Of a stretch of DNA of 64,000 nt, positions 58,406 through 64,000 are shown piece by piece. The position numbers and the translations under genes were made by a program. The notes below the pieces were generated by a model. It saw only the letters and a program-made list of their open reading frames with translations. It had not been told where the DNA came from and made no database searches. Source of the stretch: Serilophus lunatus (lineage: Eukaryota > Chordata > Aves > Passeriformes > Eurylaimidae); assembly GCA_013399895.1 (NCBI GenBank), contig VXBA01003489.1:899381-963380 (forward strand), written 5' to 3'. Each line of letters opens with the position of its first letter. Positions within the stretch are counted from its first letter, which is position 1.

Positions 58406-60480
58406 AACTCTGGTTCCACCATTGATGTTGGTTCCTCAAGGGGAACTTCAGCTCTGAATAAGCCACTGAAAACCTTTAGGTGTTTGCAGATATTAACAAA
58501 ACTTTCTGAAAAACCAGGGCACTGCTTGTGTCTTACTAAAAACAAGTGAAAATTCCTTCAGTATTTTTACCAGCTGCTCATCAAATAAGACCCTTCAGGA
58601 AAGACTATCCTGCTGAAACCTTCCACCTGTTGTTGAAACAGGGATGTTCATGCTGTTTTCCATCTTCTGACACTCTCCATTTCTTCCCCTTTCTGCTTTT
58701 GTTCATGGAATAAAAGGCAAATAAAAGGTTGATTCAGAAAGGACTGGTTTTTTTGTGCCCATGAACAGCCTTGTTTTAATTGACAGCACTGGGATCCCTC
58801 TTGGTGCCCGAGAAAACTTTGTGTGTGCAGAGGAAATGATTCAAGAAGGGAGTTATTCTTTGCATATTTGACCACATGTTGTGTTGTAGTACTTTCCTTT
58901 GTAAACAGCTGCTAAAACAAATTAGAATAAATCTTTTCAATGAGTTTCTGTGAGCTCTGGTGGAGGGAAATATAAAGATATCTGAGGGAGTGTGGATTGG
59001 ACCTTTCTCTTGCTGTAGGATCTTCCAGATGATAATGTTCTGCATTAAAATTGATGAGAAGTAAAAAGATAAAATACTTAGTAGCCCTTAAATTCTAATT
59101 TACACCAATAATTGAAGAATAGTAATGGGTTTATATTTTTATTTATAGTGGTACAAAGAGATCCCAAAGGATTTTCTAGAAATATACTTGAGCATTGATT
59201 CTCTGACTAATATCTTCTGGTAGATGATCCCAAATGGACATCAAACCTATTTTTTGGATATTGCTTTTATACCTAGGGTCCTCCTTCCTCTCAGTGTTCC
59301 AGTGTGCCTGAAACCAAGAGGAAATACTACCAAAAGTTTGCTCTTTGCATAAAGAAAAGGCAAAGGGCTGCATATTTCAAAGGCAACTTCCCTACTCAGC
59401 AATCTGGGAACATGTGAAAGCTGTTTGAAACTGTAGCTCAAGGCAAGAAGGGTGATTTCAGTCTACTTGAAATCCCTTCTCAGTGTCAGACTGTGGACCT
59501 GAGATGTGTTTTCACTGTGGGCTCTCAAATATGCAAATGAACCATGTTAGGGAGCAAAATATGATGAATAAACTGAGATTAATTTACTGGAACATAAAAC
59601 CTTCTGGTTGTCTAAGCAGACTCTAGTGAAATGGGTGCTGTTCCTTCATACACCTACATACACACACCTATAGGATAGAAATATATGAGGTTTAGAAAAT
59701 AATGTTCAAAGCAGGCAAGTAGCCAGAAAAATCCAGTGTAGAATATAAATTAAGAATATGCTAAAAGTTGAACATGTGAGGAGTAGAACAAGAAGTAAAT
59801 ATTAATTATAATTTACCAGATGCTAATTAATTCTATTTTTCCCAGTCCCCATTTGCCCCCCAAAGCAGATACCCAGGACACTTTGTGGCTCCAAATATAT
59901 CTTCTTGGGGCAGTATTTTAGAGGAGCTTCCAAAATTTGGGCTGAGGAACTGGTTGTGATTTACAGCACTTTTGTGTGTTGCTAACAAAGGAATCTTTCT
60001 CATTCTGCTCTGGAATTTTACAGGTATTATGTGGAGATGAATTGTATTTAAGCCAGTGTAGTCCTGAGTGAATAAAACTGAGTATATTTATTGTGCAGCT
60101 GAAGTTGTTGGGTAATTGGGTGTGTTCTAAATTAATAAGTGGTTTTCTGCTCTGCACTGTCCTTACACTGTGGACTCTGTATCTTGAGAAGGCATTTCCT
60201 TAATGCTGAAAATTCCCTACATAGAAGGGACTATTTTGTTATCCCAGGCCTTGAAGTACCTTAATTTCTACTTCTGATTAAACAGAAGGAAAAAAAATGA
60301 ACAATTTTTCTTCAGTTTGGGATATTTTAGAGCAAGGCAAATATTTGCAGCTCGTTGTGTGTGTTTTGCTGTTTTTGAGGGTGGTTTTCACTGTTCTAAA
60401 GAAGGATTATATTTCTTTGAGATAGGCTTAAATATTTGAATGATTTTTTAGATCATATTAATTTTGGTTTAACAAACTCT
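58406..60480. other. Unique A+T-rich noncoding DNA
   Basis: An octamer motif ATGCAAAT lies at 59531-59538. A weak CA-rich run lies near 59648-59670. No exon recognised. Confidence 0.5.
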
Positions 60481-60722
60481 CTCAGATCATTGAGTCCAAC
60501 CATTAACCCAACACTGCCAATCCCACCACAAATCACCGTCCCCAAGTGCCACATTTACATATTTTTGGATCACTTCCAGGGATGGTGATTCCATCATTTC
60601 CCTGGGCAGCCTGTTCCAGTGCCTGACTGTCCTTGAAGTGGATAAATTGCTCCTAATATCCAATCTAAATCTCCCTTGGTGTGGCTTGAAGCCATTTCTT
60701 TTTGTCCCATCACTTGCTGCCT
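60481..60722 (-). mobile_element. CR1 LINE 3' region, extreme 3' tail missing
   Basis: On the + strand: TCAGATCATTGAGTCCAACC, ATTAACCCAACACTGCCAAT, CACTTCCAGGGATGGTGATT, CCTGGGCAGCCTGTTCCAGT, CCTAATATCCAATCTAAATC and TTTTGTCCCATCACTTGCTG. The first bases of the tail (GAATCATAGAATCA) are absent, so the junction has been altered. About 240 bp. Confidence 0.93.
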
Positions 60723-61951
60723 GGAATGCTTTAGTTGGGAATGTAGAACAATTTCCTTGCACACCTAATCTGCAGATCCACATCAAGAGCCTAAATTCAG
60801 ATACTGAGGGAACACGCAAAAAAAGACAGTGGCTTTATCAATCCCTTGACCAGATGCATTGTACTCATGTAAAGTCTGTTTTCCCCAACTCTGAGCTTGC
60901 TGAGCTGTTATATTTAGCTGATGGGAGACTGTTCTTGAGGGATTTTTTTTTCTTTCCACCCCCCTTGTTGTGGAGGCTCTTGGTGCAAGATTGAACACGA
61001 CTGTTTTATTGTGGTTTTACAAGTTACCACTTGCCAGCTGAGCTTCTCTCCCTGATTTTGCAAGTGCTGTGAGCTCTGCCTCGCTGAGCAATCAATGCAA
61101 TCACCTAAACCATCCATGGCCATGCCAAAGGGGATGTATTTCACCTCCCAGTTGCACTGGGCAAGTCCTGGCTGTGTGATTAGTCAAGGCAGCTCAGCAG
61201 GCAGAGAATCCTGATTCCTGTGCCTTTGCTTCAACTTCCACAGGCTGCAGTTGCTTGGAATTTTGGGGGGGAAAAAGTGTTTTCTCTTTGGGAATTAGAT
61301 TTTTTCTTTGAGTTCTGAAGCTGGAGTGATGAGAAATCCAGATGCAGTTTCTCTAAGAATGTAGGCAGCTGGCATCTGGGCTCTGACACCAACAGCTCTG
61401 TTCCATATGGCCCAGCGTTAACAGCAGAGAATTTTAACAAGTGAAGAGAACAAACAATCCATCAAGCCTAAGTACTGTTCATTTCTGACTTTTTAAGCAA
61501 AGCAATTTGTACAGCATCAAGACACATTGTTGCTCCCAGTGACTTCTTTTCAGGAGTACTTCTCCCAGCCTGAATTATGGAAGAAACACTGCCCTGATTT
61601 TCTTTGCTAAATGGTCCAAGTATTTCTGGACCAAGAAATTTGACTGTACCTTGACAGAGCACACAAATTAATCCCACAGCTGAATAAGCACTGGGGGCTG
61701 ACTGGGGCAGCAGCTGAGGTGCTCCCAGAGCTGTGGTGAGACCAAATACCTGATAAAGGGTTTGCTCCTGGCACTGGCCAAGGTGGATTATTTTGCTCCT
61801 CTCTGGAGCAGACACAGCAGGGGCAGCCATCCTTAGTGTGGATGGTCCTCCTTCCTGTAAATAATTCCATGAATATTTCTACTAAAGCTCCCTGCAGATT
61901 GCAGTGGGACAAGAAACAATCCAAGGTGAGGATGGGTCACTGCTCAGCGGG
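60723..61951. other. Unique noncoding DNA
   Basis: Overlapping minus frames at 61468-61830 and 61607-61924 (up to 120 codons) have no motif I recognise. No repeat seen. Confidence 0.45.
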
Positions 61952-62000
61952 AACAAGTGATGGGACAAGAGGAAACAACCTCAAGCTGTGCCCTCCTCTG
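61952..62000 (+). mobile_element. CR1 3' UTR fragment lacking its own 3' end
   Basis: AAGTGATGGGACAAGAGGAA followed by ACAACCTCAAGCTGTGCCC matches the same 3' UTR point as the fragment at 50597. It then runs into unrelated sequence and an A-run (62020-62031). Only about 50 bp remains. Confidence 0.7.
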
Positions 62001-62439
62001 CCCCAACGTAGAGATATTAAAAAAAAAAAAGTCAGTCCCCCAAATATCCCAAACCTAAACCTGTGAAAATCCTTGGTTTTTTCAACCTTCCTTAAGCCAG
62101 AAGAACAAATTCTTTGGCAAAGTCAGAATTAATGTTATTAAATTTAAAATTTCCTGTCATTATTTGTAGATATGAACTGCTCTTATGGGCTGATCAATCT
62201 TCTGACTCTTTTTTAAAGGAATAGGCTTTTTTTGGCACTTCTTGTATCCTTCTAGAACTCTTTGTTAATTGATAAGGAGACAAACAGTTTAATGCAAATA
62301 TGTCCTGCGTTGACAGATGGAAAACATAGTTTGAAGTTCTCAAATTAAGCAGCATCTCCTCAACAGCAGTACTACAAAGAAAGAGTTATTCTATGAGAGA
62401 CTATATTTTCTGTAATTTACAATAACTGAGTAATGATGT
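62001..62439. other. Unique A+T-rich noncoding DNA
   Basis: An octamer motif ATGCAAAT lies at 62292-62299, about 300 bp before a second one. No repeat or exon recognised. Confidence 0.45.
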
Positions 62440-62680
62440 GGTAAGGATGCAATTAGCTCTAATTTGCTTATGTAAGTGAGCTGAATAATAAAGATCAATA
62501 TTCAGCCTATACCTACTGTGAAAAACGTTTAGTTTAATTGGCAGAAAACCTTCTGCTTCAGCTAATTATATAAAAATGACCTAATACTCATGCAAATTAG
62601 GATTATTAATAGTACATGAGTATTGTTAATTACATTAATCATCTTTACCTGCTAACTGGTATTTTCTCTGTGAACTTAAG
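62440..62680. promoter_or_regulatory. Candidate enhancer block C (POU/homeodomain)
   Basis: In 240 bp: GCAATTAGC (about 62449), AATTTGCTTATG, TTTAATTGGC (about 62533), GCTAATTATA (about 62561), the octamer ATGCAAAT fused to TAG (62590-62600), GGATTATTAA, and GTTAATTACATTAATC (62625-62640). A perfect 10-bp inverted repeat, AATACTCATG (62583-62592) and CATGAGTATT (62615-62624), frames the octamer and GATTATTAA core. It is repeat-free. Density and arrangement suggest a developmental enhancer; unproven. Confidence 0.4.
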
Positions 62681-63444
62681 GATTGAATTTTTGGGAAAAT
62701 TCATCTTGTTTTCAAAAGAAGTTCCATGTTGCTTTTAAATTACAAATGAAGCCATTTCTCTCACACTGTGGAATGAGTGGAGTTTTAAATTTTACTGTTT
62801 GGACTGTGCAACTAATTATTAATCAAGAGGAAAGACAAGCAAATCTGATGTCATGATGCTCTTGGTGTGGATGACATGGATACAGATTATTTCACAGGAT
62901 TGCCAGTGATGGGAAGGGGGACAGGGCTCCTCCACAAAGCACAAAAATTGGGTTTCTGGTCTGTTATCTCTGAAGGAAATCCTTGCTCTCTCTCCTCAGT
63001 CAGTGGAGAGGAGACACCTTAATTTGTGACTTTTATCTGTAATTAGGCTGTGCTGGACTCCCCATAACGTGATTGACTGTGGGCACTGCAGCTCTAAATT
63101 ATTTTCTCATTTAAAGAGAACTGCCACACATGACCTGGCTGCATTTTGTCTTGCTGATGTGCAGGTACAGCCTTGCACCTCCTCAGGGACAGGAGGACAA
63201 GTCTCAAGGCAATGACATCTTTGAGCTCCTTGGCCTGTCAATCCAAGGGAACAAGCTTCCAGCCCAGCTCTTCCTCCACATCAGGAGTATTGTATGAAAC
63301 ACAGAAAGATGCTGCTTCAGGGCTGGCATCCATGCTGGCATCTTTTGGAAGAGAGCTGCACATGGAACTTCCCAAGCTGTTCCCTGACCAAGTTCCCAGC
63401 TCAGCTGACTGTTAATTTTCTAACAAGTGCAAGGAAGGTGTCCT
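62681..63444. other. Unique noncoding DNA
   Basis: No repeat or exon recognised. The + strand frame 63173-63415 has no known motif. Confidence 0.45.
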
Positions 63445-63610
63445 CATGGAATCCCAAGCTGGTTTGGGTTGGAAGGGATCATCAGGATCACTCATTGCAC
63501 CCCCTGCCATGGGCAGGGACACCTTCTACTATCTCAGGTTGCTCCAACCTGGCCTTGGATGTTTCAAGGCACAGCTTCTCTGGGCAGGCTGTCCCAGTCC
63601 TTCATGGCTT
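63445..63610 (-). mobile_element. CR1 LINE 3' fragment
   Basis: On the + strand: CATGGAATCCCAAGCTGGTT, TGGGTTGGAAGGGATCATCA, ACCCCCTGCCATGGGCAGGG, AGGTTGCTCCAACCTGGCCT and AGGCACAGCTTCTCTGGGCA. A piece of the CCCAGGGATGGGGCAGCC segment is deleted (GTTTCAAGGCACAGCTTC joins its flanks). 5'-truncated. Confidence 0.94.
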
Positions 63611-64000
63611 CTGGAAACATGGAGCAGTTCCCTGGAGACCCCATTGGTTGCCCTGAGGAGGTATTTGGGACCTTGTCATCAGCTAAAAAACTAATTAATC
63701 CATCCAGTGCCATGAGCGAGGGTTTGGGCAGCGTGTGCCATCCCTTTTCCTTCCTCAGTCATGACTTGATAAGGATGAGGGATAACCAGAGATCACCACG
63801 CTGAAGGCAGAGTAATTTAAAGGCAGTTGGACTTTGGGAAATGTTGTTCTATCAGGAAAAAGCTGCTGTTGCTCCCACCTTCTCCCTCGTGAGCCCAGTG
63901 CTCTCACACAGCTCAGACTGGGAAGTGCTGCAGTTGTGAGGGGCAGGATAAGTGAGGATCTAACCTTTGACAAGAACCATTCATCAGTCCAGGGGGAACT
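63611..64000. other. Unique noncoding DNA to window end
   Basis: No repeat or exon recognised. Confidence 0.5.

Noticed and set aside
61468..61924. Overlapping minus-strand frames of 120 and 105 codons
   Set aside because: Two frames are open together in a GC-richer patch. I recognise no domain and no supporting signal, so I treat them as chance.
2455..62299. Isolated octamer motifs (2455, 47882, 59531, 62292)
   Set aside because: Single 8-bp words are expected several times in 64 kb of A+T-rich DNA. Only the clustered one in block C is reported as a feature.
16307..63610. Many overlapping frames on both strands within CR1 copies
   Set aside because: They repeat the same translated CR1 3' UTR at each copy and are not genes.
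1..64000. CRISPR arrays, bacterial operons, rRNA genes, complete retroviral proviruses and CpG islands
   Set aside because: I looked for each and saw no regular spaced repeats, no long collinear coding frames, no paired long terminal repeats and no CpG-dense promoter-like stretch.

Overview
This window looks like noncoding DNA from a bird, most likely a songbird or another neoavian. The main evidence is 27 copies or fragments of CR1, the dominant avian LINE. They carry the typical CR1 3' end: a G-rich/C-rich hairpin, a 'TTCCAACC' box, and a short ATTCTATG-type tail instead of poly(A). Several copies belong to a young, GC-rich group that differs from the chicken-type consensus as I remember it, which is why I lean towards a passerine. 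I see no Alu, B1, L1 or MIR-like sequence, no bacterial gene organisation, no CRISPR array, no rRNA and no tRNA.

I recognise no protein-coding gene. The sequence is A+T-rich and CpG-poor, has no CpG island, and fits a gene desert or the inside of a very long intron. Open reading frames are short, overlap on both strands, and mostly lie in locally GC-rich stretches or inside CR1 copies. The best exon-like object is at 15551-15721 on the + strand. It has a strong polypyrimidine tract and acceptor and two good donors, but I cannot name its product.

Layout: 1-2040 carries a (TATG)n microsatellite and a 250-bp homopurine (GAA/GAAA) tract with an internal duplication. 2598-2745 is an old CR1. About 13.5 kb (2.75-16.3 kb) then holds no CR1 that I can recognise, but does hold the exon candidate. 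17.2-18.2 kb is dense in homeodomain-type motifs and retained CpGs and could be a regulatory element. 22892-23035 is a long hairpin-forming inverted repeat with no repeat family that I can name. 29-64 kb is rich in CR1, with 22 of the 27 copies. A 25-N assembly gap at 37432-37456 follows a run of 16 C. 33.13-33.29 kb holds two CTCF-like motifs in opposite orientation. A second homeodomain/POU-motif block at 62.44-62.68 kb contains a perfect 10-bp inverted repeat.

The genes cannot be said to work together, since none is identified. The plausible functional content is regulatory (candidate enhancer blocks, possible CTCF sites), with repeats superimposed. All regulatory calls rest on motif reading alone and need cross-species alignment or chromatin data.
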